A stretch of DNA of 64,000 nucleotides from an uncultured Ilyobacter sp. (GTDB taxonomy: Bacteria > Fusobacteriota > Fusobacteriia > Fusobacteriales > Fusobacteriaceae), in NCBI RefSeq assembly GCF_963668085.1, contig NZ_OY764059.1, forward strand, positions 868,001 to 932,000, in the 5' to 3' direction. A program made the position numbers and the translations under genes. The notes below the pieces were generated by a model. The model saw nothing but the letters and a program-made list of their open reading frames with translations. It was not told the DNA's origin and ran no database searches. Positions within the stretch are counted from its first letter, which is position 1. The number at the start of each line of letters is the position of its first letter. This document shows, piece by piece, positions 8,296 to 16,280 of this stretch.

Positions 8296-8467
8296 TTCCA
8301 TCATACTCCTTTTTAAATAAAATATTTGCAGTAAGTATATCTAACACATACTGATAATACCTCTCTTCTGTGTCATTTCTATGTCTTTTGTGTGCCATAT
8401 GACAAATTTAACTATAATTCAGTTTTTTCCTTTAAATACGTATATTTATTAGTAGTAACTCGAGTTT

Positions 8468-8858
8468 GCTATTTGAAAGAAATGCTGGTAAATTACTGAA
8501 TTTACAAGAATATTAGAGTCAAAGGATTTTGTCACGAATGAAGACCGATAAAAGACAAAAAAATTAACACGAATAAAGATAAAACCTTTTGACCACAGAG
8601 GACACAGAGAAAAGAAAAGAGTTTCACAGAGTGAGAATAAATTTTTTTTGATTTTCATACTACTTTCCCCTTTAAAAAATGCCGTTAAGAAATCATCTTG
8701 TGAAATCCACTTTCATTGAAATAAGGAGGTTTACCGACTATATTTCAATAGAAAGTTAGTTCAGAAGGGATTTTAGGTATTTTTTAGGGGTGCCTTTTCT
8801 TTGGTTACTTTCTTTGGGCAAGCAAAGAAAGTAACACAGGTTTTCAGATAAATTCAAT
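8468..8858 (+). repeat. Dispersed modular element, copy A
   Basis: About 390 bases, copied at 36007-36396 in inverted orientation and partly at 28810-29295. Left module: from CTATTTGAAA through TTACTGAATTTACAAGAATA and GATTTTGTCACGAATGAA to AATTAACACGAATAAAG. Then a CACAGAG block (CACAGAG occurs three times in 8599-8640), a middle module, and a terminal hairpin with 13-bp arms GTTACTTTCTTTG (8804-8816) and CAAAGAAAGTAAC (8823-8835) around GGCAAG. It ends with GATAAATTCAAT. Copies A and C are nearly identical over the right half (about 8660-8838). No transposase or credible gene is inside. Confidence 0.85.
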
Positions 8859-8902
8859 ATTTTATCTTGAAGGAGACGTAGAAACTAAGGCTAAATAATA
8901 GA

Positions 8903-8932
8903 AAAAAGGCAGATACTTATTCTGCCCTTTTT
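8903..8932 (-). terminator. Intrinsic terminator of the zinc-ribbon gene
   Basis: AAAAAGGCAGA and TCTGCCCTTTTT pair with a single bulge around a 7-base loop, with T runs on both sides, so it can work in either direction. It lies just downstream of the small gene at 8966. Confidence 0.7.
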
Positions 8933-8965
8933 CTAAATCACTATGAGAATGATTTTAAATTAATA

Positions 8966-9100
8966 CTATACTTCTTGGAATCTGGCACCTTCACATAAAG
9001 GACAGAGATCCAATTCTTCTTCGTTTTCTATCTCTATCTGAAATCCGCAGATAACGCATTGATATATTCCTTTTTTTACCTTTTCTCCTGTTATAGGCAT
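8966..9100 (-). CDS. Rubredoxin/zinc-ribbon-like small protein, 44 residues
   Basis: A very small protein with two knuckles, YQCVICGFQ and LCPLC, giving a CX2C...CX2C set that binds one Fe or Zn. It resembles the rubredoxin-like C-terminal domain of rubrerythrins or a minimal zinc ribbon. The ATG at 9100 is chosen because GAAGAGGTG lies just upstream; a longer reading frame to 9160 has no ribosome binding site. The element-A repeat lies downstream and the amino-acid permease upstream, so it is probably monocistronic. It may handle electrons or stabilise a complex; this is not settled. Confidence 0.7.
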   Translation of the reverse strand: MPITGEKVKKGIYQCVICGFQIEIENEEELDLCPLCEGARFQEV

Positions 9101-9215
9101 AATTTTCACCTCTTCAAATTTTGATATATGCAGTATATTCCTTATATTGTGAAAATACAAGAGTTATTATTAAGATAGAAAAATTTTATGAAATCTAACA
9201 GGTTAGTAATAAAAA

Positions 9216-9238
9216 CCCCCCTGGATTTACCAAGGGGG
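9216..9238 (-). terminator. Intrinsic terminator of the permease gene
   Basis: CCCCCTTGG and CCAGGGGG pair on the minus strand across a short A/T loop and are followed by TTTTTATTA. Confidence 0.85.
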
Positions 9239-9259
9239 ACGTAATTTCATATAGTAAGA

Positions 9260-10576
9260 CTATTTCTTATAGAAGAGCAGCCCTGAAAGAGTAGCTAATA
9301 GAGAGATAAGCATATATTTAGGGTTGCTTATGGCGGCATATACTCCGATGGATACTCCTCCTAAAATTGCTAGGATGGGAACCACAGGGTATAGGGGAAC
9401 CTTATAAGGTCTCTCTAATTCAGGTTCTCTTTTTCTAAGGATAATTACTCCTAAAAATACCATAGAGTAGAACAACCAGAATATTGCCACGGGGATATCA
9501 CCAAATACATCGGGATTCCCAGTAATAAACATAGCTATGAGATAAGCCAAAGAGAGGATAAACATTAGTCCTGCTGATCTCATAGGCTGATTGCTTTTTT
9601 CCTCTACCTTGGAGAAATAATTCTTTGCCGGGAAATGCCCCTCTATAGCCAGAGAGTAAGGAACTCTCGTAGATATAAGGGAGAAACCGTTTAGTCCTCC
9701 GAAAGATGAGATCATTATTCCGAGGAATATAACCTTGGCACCGTAATTACCAAATAAATGCTGAGCCACTCCGAACATACCCTGGTTTACAAGTTCACCT
9801 GCAGAGAAAACCTTGAGAAGTCCTATGTTTAAAGCTACATATATTATGGTAATAAATCCAAGACCGAATATAATGGCCTTTGGAAGGTCTTTTTTTACAT
9901 TTTTCAAATCTCCTGAGATTGTTCCCACGTAGATCCAACCGTCAAAGGCAAACATCACAGGTACCAACGCCATACCCAGAAGAAGAATAGGAGGTTTTGT
10001 AGAAACTGCCTCTGTAGATGTATAAAAAATCCCGGCACTGTTGTTGTTTGACATGAATCCGAATATGGTTATTGCCGCCAGAGGGATTATTTTGGCTCCT
10101 GTTGCCAGGGTCTGGATTATTCCACCTGCTCTTTGTGTAAAAGTGTTTACAGCAAAGACAAGTACCAGTGCTCCTGCTGACAGGGGAAGCATATATTTAG
10201 GACCAGCTTCTACTCCTAAAAACTGTGTGGTGAAAAATGCAAAATAATAGGCTATGAGAGCCACTATTGCAGGGGTGTATACTATAGCCTGAGTCCATCC
10301 AACGAGAAACGCCACCTTATCCCCGTAAACCCTTCTTATCCAGGCAATGATTCCACCTGTTTCGGGAACTGCCGCTCCGATCTCTGCCGCTGTTAGACCA
10401 GAGAGGATAGAGATAGTTCCACCTAAGACCCATGCAGAAATTGCGATTTTTGGGTGAAGTCCTGACGCCATCAGAACAGGTTTTGCCTTGAAGAATATTC
10501 CTATACCTATTACTACTCCTACTACCATTGAAAAAGCAACTGGAAAGCCGTACCTTCCTTTTAACTCGTCTTTCAT
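9260..10576 (-). CDS. APC-family amino acid permease
   Basis: A 438-residue integral membrane protein with about 12 hydrophobic helices. The first helix carries VVGVVIGIGIFF, the unwound-helix glycine motif of the amino acid-polyamine-organocation (APC) superfamily, and the second region reads ISAWVLGGTISILSGLTAAEIGAAVPETGGIIAWIRRVYG, typical of the LAT/SteT-like branch (shown here only to mark the motif region at residues 46-85). It exchanges or imports amino acids across the inner membrane. Substrate not readable. ATG behind AAAGGAG, single gene with its own terminator. A non-coding leader region of about 500 bases lies upstream. Confidence 0.88.
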   Translation of the reverse strand: MKDELKGRYGFPVAFSMVVGVVIGIGIFFKAKPVLMASGLHPKIAISAWVLGGTISILSGLTAAEIGAAVPETGGIIAWIRRVYGDKVAFLVGWTQAIVYTPAIVALIAYYFAFFTTQFLGVEAGPKYMLPLSAGALVLVFAVNTFTQRAGGIIQTLATGAKIIPLAAITIFGFMSNNNSAGIFYTSTEAVSTKPPILLLGMALVPVMFAFDGWIYVGTISGDLKNVKKDLPKAIIFGLGFITIIYVALNIGLLKVFSAGELVNQGMFGVAQHLFGNYGAKVIFLGIMISSFGGLNGFSLISTRVPYSLAIEGHFPAKNYFSKVEEKSNQPMRSAGLMFILSLAYLIAMFITGNPDVFGDIPVAIFWLFYSMVFLGVIILRKREPELERPYKVPLYPVVPILAILGGVSIGVYAAISNPKYMLISLLATLSGLLFYKK

Positions 10577-11109
10577 ATTAAATTCTCCTTTTATATATTG
10601 TATAATAAATCTATGTTCGTCAGAAGTTTTTCGAATTAATTAAAAAAACTGAAGCTTTGCACAGGTCAGATTATAAAATGTTACTAAAAAATTACACTAT
10701 TATGTCTGTTTTTTTATCACTATTAACCTTACAAAAGCTGTTGTTGTTCGGTATAGTGTGACCATTAATAACTATAACACTTGAAATTACTGTATTTGAG
10801 GTAGTGAACAATAGTTAGAATGTTCGTACATCAACTTTATTATAATAGCATAAATTTTAAAATAATGAAATAGAAAGAAGGGTAAAAACTATGGTTTTTA
10901 TAACATTTTTCATATCATTGGTACATATTTACGAATGAATTGACCTTTTTCGGTGATTTTTTTATATAAATTGCTTTCATAACTAGAGAACTGATCTGCT
11001 AATAGTAGAATTCAGAATAAGCCCGAGAGTACTTAGAAGTGACGTATACAGTAAAAAATAATTATCTAAAAAAATTATGTAATACAAGTTTATTTTTCTA
11101 AATAAAAAA
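10577..11109. other. Long non-coding stretch upstream of the permease
   Basis: About 530 bases without a supportable gene. A TATAAT on the minus strand (around 10840-10850) could be a permease -10 box, but the -35 is weak; it would leave a leader of about 270 bases. No T-box motif, known riboswitch core or terminator/antiterminator pair is recognisable. Confidence 0.4.
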
Positions 11110-11136
11110 CCTCCTTAAGGAAATATCTTAAGGAGG
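11110..11136 (-). terminator. Intrinsic terminator of the pilin-like operon
   Basis: CCTCCTTAAG and CTTAAGGAGG form a perfect 10-bp stem with a 7-base loop, followed by TTTTTTATT on the minus strand. It ends the three-gene minus-strand pilin-like operon. Confidence 0.93.
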
Positions 11137-11181
11137 CTTAGTATCTAAATTGACATGTATAGATCAAAAGCAAAACTTATT

Positions 11182-12120
11182 CTAATTTAATTTTATAATA
11201 TTCATGTAAATTTGACCTTCATCAAAACTTGCTTCGCTGCTCAGGTCGGTACCATCATCAGTGTTAAATTCTATAACTTCGCTAGCCTGTATTGTGAGTT
11301 CAATCTCTGGTATTTGAACTTCGTCGTCTAGTTTGAACTCATCTATTTTTATCGTTTTTTCAAATATAGCTTTCATTAAATAATTATTATCCCCACCACT
11401 ATCGCTTTTATCACTTTTAAGTTTACCTTCTATTGAACCTTTGAAATCCTTTCCCGTTATAATATCTGCACCATCAAATTCTGTATTGGAAGTATCATCG
11501 GTTAGGTAAACTTCCTTTAGCCTGTATCCCCCAATACTTACAAGCATTTCCTCATCCTCGCTTCCTGTAGCTTCCCAGAGTTCGAATATTTTTGTAGGAA
11601 CTCCACCAGACTGCCATGTCCGGTTTTCTACTTTGCCATCATCTATAGTTTCAGTCATTATAAGCTTCTGACTGTCCTCAGTGCTGTTTCCGTCTTCATC
11701 ATCAAGGTCGTATTCCCAATGAGAATCAAAATATCTTGAAAATCTTGTCAATTGAATTCCTGAATATTTCTTAGAGTATGTGCCGTCTGAGTTTAAGTAA
11801 GAATAAGAGTCATCATCAGTGGGCTGAGTATAGGTATAGTTTTTGGCAGGATGGCTATCGTTGTCGTAGACAACACCTTTTCTGACAAAGCTTTCTGCAA
11901 TATATAGTTCCTGATACCCGATACTTGAAGCTATATCAAGGTAATTGGTGATCTTTTCCCCCAAAACCTTATCTCTTACTGACTCGGCTTTTTTACCGCC
12001 GAAATAATATATATTGAGAGTCATGACGGTAAAAAAAGCCAGCATAAGTACACTCAATATTATGGCTGAGCCTTTTTCCAATTTTTTCTTATAAGGCTTT
12101 TGTATATCAAAAGTGATCAT
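11182..12120 (-). CDS. PilX/GspK-like pilus-associated protein
   Basis: A 312-residue protein with one N-terminal hydrophobic helix preceded by a short basic stretch: KKLEKGSAIILSVLMLAFFTVMTLNIYY. KGSAIILSVL resembles the RGxALxxxL start of PilX_N and GspK-like minor components of type IV pili and type II secretion. The rest is a large polar extracytoplasmic region, rich in Asp/Glu/Ser/Thr. The ATG at 12120 is used because GAGGAGG lies nine bases upstream; the frame opens 13 codons earlier without a site. Last gene of an operon with two prepilin-like genes. Assignment to PilX or GspK is uncertain. Confidence 0.65.
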   Translation of the reverse strand: MITFDIQKPYKKKLEKGSAIILSVLMLAFFTVMTLNIYYFGGKKAESVRDKVLGEKITNYLDIASSIGYQELYIAESFVRKGVVYDNDSHPAKNYTYTQPTDDDSYSYLNSDGTYSKKYSGIQLTRFSRYFDSHWEYDLDDEDGNSTEDSQKLIMTETIDDGKVENRTWQSGGVPTKIFELWEATGSEDEEMLVSIGGYRLKEVYLTDDTSNTEFDGADIITGKDFKGSIEGKLKSDKSDSGGDNNYLMKAIFEKTIKIDEFKLDDEVQIPEIELTIQASEVIEFNTDDGTDLSSEASFDEGQIYMNIIKLN

Positions 12121-12142
12121 GTTTAAGGCCTCCTCATTGAAA

Positions 12143-12787
12143 TTATATTTCAAAATCAATTCTTGTTACTACTGAATCTTTTATTTTATCTTTTAATTTT
12201 CCTTCAAATTCTCCCACATCGAGATCTATATAAAAGATCACAATTCCTTCCGTAAACTGGAAATTTGCTTCTTGTACATTTTCCATCAGAGTGACCCATC
12301 CATATCCGCTAAATGTATAGTTGTCAGGATCATCCCTGGCAGCGGCATCAAAGGTGTCAGATTCTCGATATTTGAGTTCTTTATCATCGGAATCAAAAAG
12401 AAAAAAAACAAATTTTGAATCATATTCATTACTATCAGAACTTACAACTGGTATTTCAAGAAAAAGCAGCGGACCATTATCTTCAGAATCAACTGAAAAC
12501 TTACTTTTGAAAAGGTTTTTAGGTTTACTTTTGTACTCTGAAAATACAGCTGCATAATCTGGGTCATTGGGATAATCTGAAAGATCTTGATTATTTCTTG
12601 CAGATTTGACTTTATCTTTGATAAATTTTGTTGTTACTGAAAATTCTGTATCTATTTCACTCTGTTTTTGAATTCTGCTATTAAACATCCCCATACTTTT
12701 TATTAGCGGTGTTACCAAAAGGAAGGTGATAACTATCAGAGCAACAGCTACAACAGCCTCGATTATAGAAAAACCATTTTTTTTCAT
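12143..12787 (-). CDS. Prepilin-like (pseudopilin) protein
   Basis: 214 residues with a class III signal: MKKNG followed by FSIIEAVVAVALIVITFLLV. This gives a prepilin-peptidase site after Gly5, Phe at +1 and Glu at +5, then a hydrophobic stem helix. The remainder is a polar globular domain (GYGWVTLMENVQEANFQF near the end) like PulJ/GspJ-type minor pseudopilins. ATG behind TTGGAGG. It sits between the PilV-like and PilX-like genes and is co-transcribed with them. No prepilin peptidase or assembly ATPase is in the window. Confidence 0.82.
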   Translation of the reverse strand: MKKNGFSIIEAVVAVALIVITFLLVTPLIKSMGMFNSRIQKQSEIDTEFSVTTKFIKDKVKSARNNQDLSDYPNDPDYAAVFSEYKSKPKNLFKSKFSVDSEDNGPLLFLEIPVVSSDSNEYDSKFVFFLFDSDDKELKYRESDTFDAAARDDPDNYTFSGYGWVTLMENVQEANFQFTEGIVIFYIDLDVGEFEGKLKDKIKDSVVTRIDFEI

Positions 12788-12802
12788 TTGGACGCCTCCA
12801 AT

Positions 12803-13450
12803 CTACTTCCAGTTCTCAAGAGGAACAAGTATAAAATTTTGTTCATAATTTTTTGATTTTAAAGAATTATCTTTTTTTGAAAGATACTCGAGCTTAACGG
12901 TACCGTAAATGACCTGGTCTTCAAGTAATCCGTTATTACCGAAGATAATTTTTGTCTCGAGATTATTTACAGGATTTCTGTAATCATCTTCATCTTCATA
13001 TTCCCCGTCATCATCTTTATCATAAATTATAGAAACATCAGATTTTTTCATTACAATTGTTATTGTAGCATCCTCTAGATCAATTCCACGACTTTCCAGG
13101 AGAAAGACAGAATTGGAAGAGCCGTAAAAATCGTTCTCAAAATCTTCGCCACCACCTGATGTGTCAACTACGTAAGAAGCCTGAGCCTCATCATATTTTA
13201 ATTTATATACTTTCTTAAAAGAAGAATCATAACCTGAGCTTAAAATATTGTCAGAAACATAATCATATCCCCTTGATTTGATATAGTCGATAGCCGTAGT
13301 AACCAATCTAGATCCCTCTTCTATTTCTGTAGTCATTCTTCCTGTACTCAGAGAATTGACAGAGAAATGTATAATGGGAAATATTCCTATGAGGAATATA
13401 ACCAAAGCAATTAAAACCTCTATTAATATAAATCCTTTGTTTTTTTTCAT
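12803..13450 (-). CDS. Prepilin-like protein, PilV/GspI type
   Basis: 215 residues starting MKKNKG, then FILIEVLIALVIFLIGIFPI, a textbook prepilin cleavage site (Gly|Phe, Glu at +5) and stem helix. The ALVIFLIGI sequence is typical of PilV/GspI minor pilins. The C-terminal region is polar with an acidic insertion (DKDDDGEYEDEDDYR), unusual for pseudopilins. Seven consecutive G form the ribosome binding site. It is first in the minus-strand operon and diverges from the prepilin gene at 13620; the shared 170-base region must hold both promoters. Confidence 0.83.
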   Translation of the reverse strand: MKKNKGFILIEVLIALVIFLIGIFPIIHFSVNSLSTGRMTTEIEEGSRLVTTAIDYIKSRGYDYVSDNILSSGYDSSFKKVYKLKYDEAQASYVVDTSGGGEDFENDFYGSSNSVFLLESRGIDLEDATITIVMKKSDVSIIYDKDDDGEYEDEDDYRNPVNNLETKIIFGNNGLLEDQVIYGTVKLEYLSKKDNSLKSKNYEQNFILVPLENWK

Positions 13451-13619
13451 TTATAGACCCCCCCCAGATATTTTATTATTTTCACCAAAAAAAAAGAAAT
13501 CCTCTAATTTTTAATATATTACTATAAGAATTTAAAAATCCAAAAGAAAAAAGGTGTTTGAACATTGATTTTGTATCTTAATTATAGAAAAATACTTGAA
13601 TTTAAAAGGAGTTTTTGTT

Positions 13620-14216
13620 ATGAAAAAAAAGGGATTTACTCTTATAGAGATGGTAGTAGTCATGGCTATAGTCTTGATACTTGGAACTTTTTCGACTCTT
13701 TCGGTAATAAAAATGATCGAAAGAAACGACTACAAAAAAATAAAAACAATTATTCCTAAAATGATCTCTGTCGAAGCAATCAAAGCTTTTGAAGAGGGAG
13801 ACGACAAAGTCGTAGAAATCAATATGGATTCTGACGAGGAGTACATAAAATCAGAAAATTCAGAACAACAACTTCCTAAAAGTTATACTTATTCTATATA
13901 TTTAGTGGCTAGAAAAAATAGTGGTGAAATGAAAAGTTCCGGAACCGTAGAGATAGGAAGCTCCGGTAAGGCTTATTTTAAAATAGATGGTGAGGGGAAG
14001 TTGGGTGAAATACAGATAGATTCAGGCGACACTTACGAAGACCTCACTGAAAAGTACCACCCGGCTATTTTGGTAGAGAAAAATGATGTCCCTTTTTGCA
14101 GGGTGGACACGATATCCTCAAAATATATAACACCTAAAATTTATGTGTATAAACCCAATGATGATGCAACTTCGGAAGATATGGGGGACGAAAGCAAATG
14201 GACTTTGGATAACTAA
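13620..14216 (+). CDS. Prepilin-like protein, GspG/H type
   Basis: 198 residues starting MKKKG, then FTLIEMVVVMAIVLILGTF, the canonical type IV prepilin N-terminus. The rest includes SSGTVEIGSSGKAYFKIDGEGKL, a beta-rich segment like GspH/FimT-type minor pilins. The ATG at 13620 has AAAAGGAG upstream; a TTG 24 bases earlier is in frame but has no site. It faces the other three pilin-like genes and is followed after 157 bases by the poly-Asp exported protein in the same direction. Confidence 0.85.
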   Translation: MKKKGFTLIEMVVVMAIVLILGTFSTLSVIKMIERNDYKKIKTIIPKMISVEAIKAFEEGDDKVVEINMDSDEEYIKSENSEQQLPKSYTYSIYLVARKNSGEMKSSGTVEIGSSGKAYFKIDGEGKLGEIQIDSGDTYEDLTEKYHPAILVEKNDVPFCRVDTISSKYITPKIYVYKPNDDATSEDMGDESKWTLDN

Positions 14217-14373
14217 AGGATGTAGTGTAACCGCTCAGATTAGAGAGGGGTTATGGAACCGCGTTGAATTAAAACATAGAGGTGACGGTTGAAGAGAATA
14301 AGAATATAAAAAATGAATAAGGGAGAGGGATTTTCGAAGATTTTTTAAGAATTTAAAAAAGGGAGGAGATTTA

Positions 14374-15996
14374 ATGAGGAAGATATTGTTTTATTTGTTT
14401 ATTTTCGTTATTTGTTTGGGCACGTATGCCACTGACCATACTGTATACGTTGTAGTACCCTCTGGTGTTGACGAGGATAGCTCGACTGTGGGAATCTACG
14501 CTATGGATAACACGGGTAGCTCTGTAAGCGTAGATGTTTCAGAGAGTGATGATGCCTCTGACTTGGGTTCAAGCTACAAAACATTGAAGATAAAGATCAA
14601 TGACACTACAAAAAAGATAAAGCTGGCTGTGGGGTATAAAAATCCGTTAAACACAACACAAAGTCAGTATGTCTTTATGACCAGCGAAAGCAAAGTAGAT
14701 CTTGAGACTTTGGAAGATAATCTTGATTATGGTGAACCCCTGAAAGTAATATATCCATCTACCTACAGTTACAGTTACGATAAATACCCCGGATATGAAG
14801 TGTCAAGTGATGTGAAATTATTTGCTCTTCCTATAAACGATGATGATACTGACAACATAAGTCAGGAATTTGGTCTTCCAGATGTGGATTTTGAAATAGT
14901 CAACGGGGAAATTGTAGTCAACGAAGATTTTACAGCTACAGTAACGATTCTTGCTGCTGAGTTTACCCAAGCAAATACAGTGGCGGGAGTATATTTGAAT
15001 GGCAAAATAAAATCCAAGTGGAAAGATGATTTAAAGGATGTAATCCCTTCAGATGTAAGTACAGCTGCTATAACCAAGGGATATATAAAAGATGGGGAGT
15101 ATAAATGGGATTATAAATATGAAGATTGGGAGGCTGGTGATAGTACATATGGATATTGGTACGATTATAAAGGTGGTAGATATAAGAATTATAAAACCAA
15201 CTCGATTACTGAAAAAAAATCAGGAGATAGCAACTATACCTTGATAAAACAACTTACCTGTACAATCGAAGGAAAAGAAGGGGATATAATTACAGTTAAA
15301 AGTCAGAATGGTTCATATAGTTTAAGGGATTCAGGATCAACTAGCACCTATGGGGCTATTACAAATACTTATAATGATGATGGTACAGTAAAAAGTTATG
15401 GTAGTGGTTCTGTCTTTGTCAAGAAAGACGGAGACACGGTGGAAAATATAACCGGAGTCAATGGACAGACAGATGTGATTGACTTGGTTGAAGATTACCT
15501 GGAAGAAGTGGAAAGCATAACGGCTGATGGTAAAACAAAAAAAACCTATGAGGTAACAATTGGTCCGAATGATGCTCTTCTTTTATTTGAACTTTATGCA
15601 ACCTTTACTGAAGATCCAGATAAAACCAATAGTTCGTCTGCAGATATGCAGGATCTGGTTGTCCTTATAACCTTTGATACAGAAGAAACTGAGGAGCATG
15701 TCATGACATTTATTTTTGACGAAGGGACAAGCACCACCAGCTATGTAGAAATGAAGTCTTCGGTTGAAAATAGTAAAAAGCAGAGAATCAGTGACGTAAG
15801 CATATTTTTAACTGAAAACAGCTCGAATAAAAAATATGAGATAAGCGGTATTTCTAATTCCTATAGTGATACAAACGACGACGACGACGACGATGACGAC
15901 GACGAAGTAGTAGTAGACGATGATGACGATAAAGATGACGATAAAGATGACGACGATGACGATGATGATGATGATGACGATGATGATGACGATTGA
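14374..15996 (+). CDS. Large exported protein with poly-aspartate C-terminal tail
   Basis: A 540-residue protein with a signal peptide (MRKILFYLFIFVICLGTYA) and a mainly beta-type, Ser/Thr/Asp-rich mature part with no domain I recognise. It includes many short strands and repeats of the type GSGSV, SSYKTLKIKI and TYSYSYDKYPGYE. The last 39 codons (15877-15993) are almost all Asp, interrupted only by Glu, three Val and two Lys. GGGAGGAG precedes the ATG. The pilin-like genes lie immediately upstream, suggesting a surface or pilus-tip partner, possibly calcium-binding; both ideas are inference. A terminator follows at 16111. Confidence 0.75.
   Translation: MRKILFYLFIFVICLGTYATDHTVYVVVPSGVDEDSSTVGIYAMDNTGSSVSVDVSESDDASDLGSSYKTLKIKINDTTKKIKLAVGYKNPLNTTQSQYVFMTSESKVDLETLEDNLDYGEPLKVIYPSTYSYSYDKYPGYEVSSDVKLFALPINDDDTDNISQEFGLPDVDFEIVNGEIVVNEDFTATVTILAAEFTQANTVAGVYLNGKIKSKWKDDLKDVIPSDVSTAAITKGYIKDGEYKWDYKYEDWEAGDSTYGYWYDYKGGRYKNYKTNSITEKKSGDSNYTLIKQLTCTIEGKEGDIITVKSQNGSYSLRDSGSTSTYGAITNTYNDDGTVKSYGSGSVFVKKDGDTVENITGVNGQTDVIDLVEDYLEEVESITADGKTKKTYEVTIGPNDALLLFELYATFTEDPDKTNSSSADMQDLVVLITFDTEETEEHVMTFIFDEGTSTTSYVEMKSSVENSKKQRISDVSIFLTENSSNKKYEISGISNSYSDTNDDDDDDDDDEVVVDDDDDKDDDKDDDDDDDDDDDDDDDD
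15877..15993 (+). repeat. GAC/GAT codon tract encoding the poly-Asp tail
   Basis: A 117-base low-complexity tract of mixed GAC and GAT codons. The left part is nearly all GAC and the right part mostly GAT. The length is a multiple of three and ends at the stop codon. Expansion or contraction by codon units would change tail length without shifting the frame. The antisense reading gives a spurious poly-Ser frame. Confidence 0.9.
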
Positions 15997-16110
15997 TCTC
16001 GGGTTTTACAGCGATCAAAGGATGGCAAAATTAAATAAAATTTAAACACAAACTAAAGATTATTTATACATATTTCTGTTATAAATCGTTAGTTCAATAA
16101 ATTTATGCCA

Positions 16111-16141
16111 AACCTCCTTCGGACAGTATCTGAAGGAGGTT
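16111..16141 (+). terminator. Intrinsic terminator
   Basis: AACCTCCTTC and GAAGGAGGTT form a perfect 10-bp stem with an 11-base loop, ending in TTTTC. It lies downstream of the poly-Asp gene; its arm core resembles the terminator of the facing pilin operon (CCTCCTTAAG). Confidence 0.85.
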
Positions 16142-16210
16142 TTCTGATTGCAAATTTTCATTAAAAGAGTAATAGGAATCTTTGTAAAAAATCATTAATA
16201 AAAGTAAAAT

Positions 16211-16239
16211 TTAACTTTATTCAAAATTTGTATTATAAT
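16211..16239 (+). promoter_or_regulatory. Possible promoter of the oxidoreductase-patatin pair
   Basis: A perfect -10 TATAAT (16234-16239) lies 17 bases after TTAACT (16211-16216), a poor -35. It is 42 bases before the start codon. In such AT-rich DNA this is only suggestive. Confidence 0.35.
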
Positions 16240-16280
16240 TTTAATACAGTTTTTATATAACTTTTTCAGAGGAGGAGTTT

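Noticed and set aside
8150..8398. 82-codon minus-strand frame overlapping the tandem Spy-like gene start
   Set aside because: It is another frame of the same DNA, without a ribosome binding site or protein-like features.
8449..8658. Small minus-strand frame within element A, sharing peptide text with a frame in element C (36238-36486)
   Set aside because: The shared text follows from the repeated DNA. There is no convincing ribosome binding site, and the frame is not kept in copy B.
14240..14270. GGTTATGGAACCGCG resembles the T-box core
   Set aside because: It does not match AGGGTGGNACCGCG, there is no room for a specifier stem after the preceding gene, and no terminator follows.
15861..16049. 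Antisense poly-serine frame opposite the poly-Asp tract
   Set aside because: It is only the complement of the GAC/GAT repeats.
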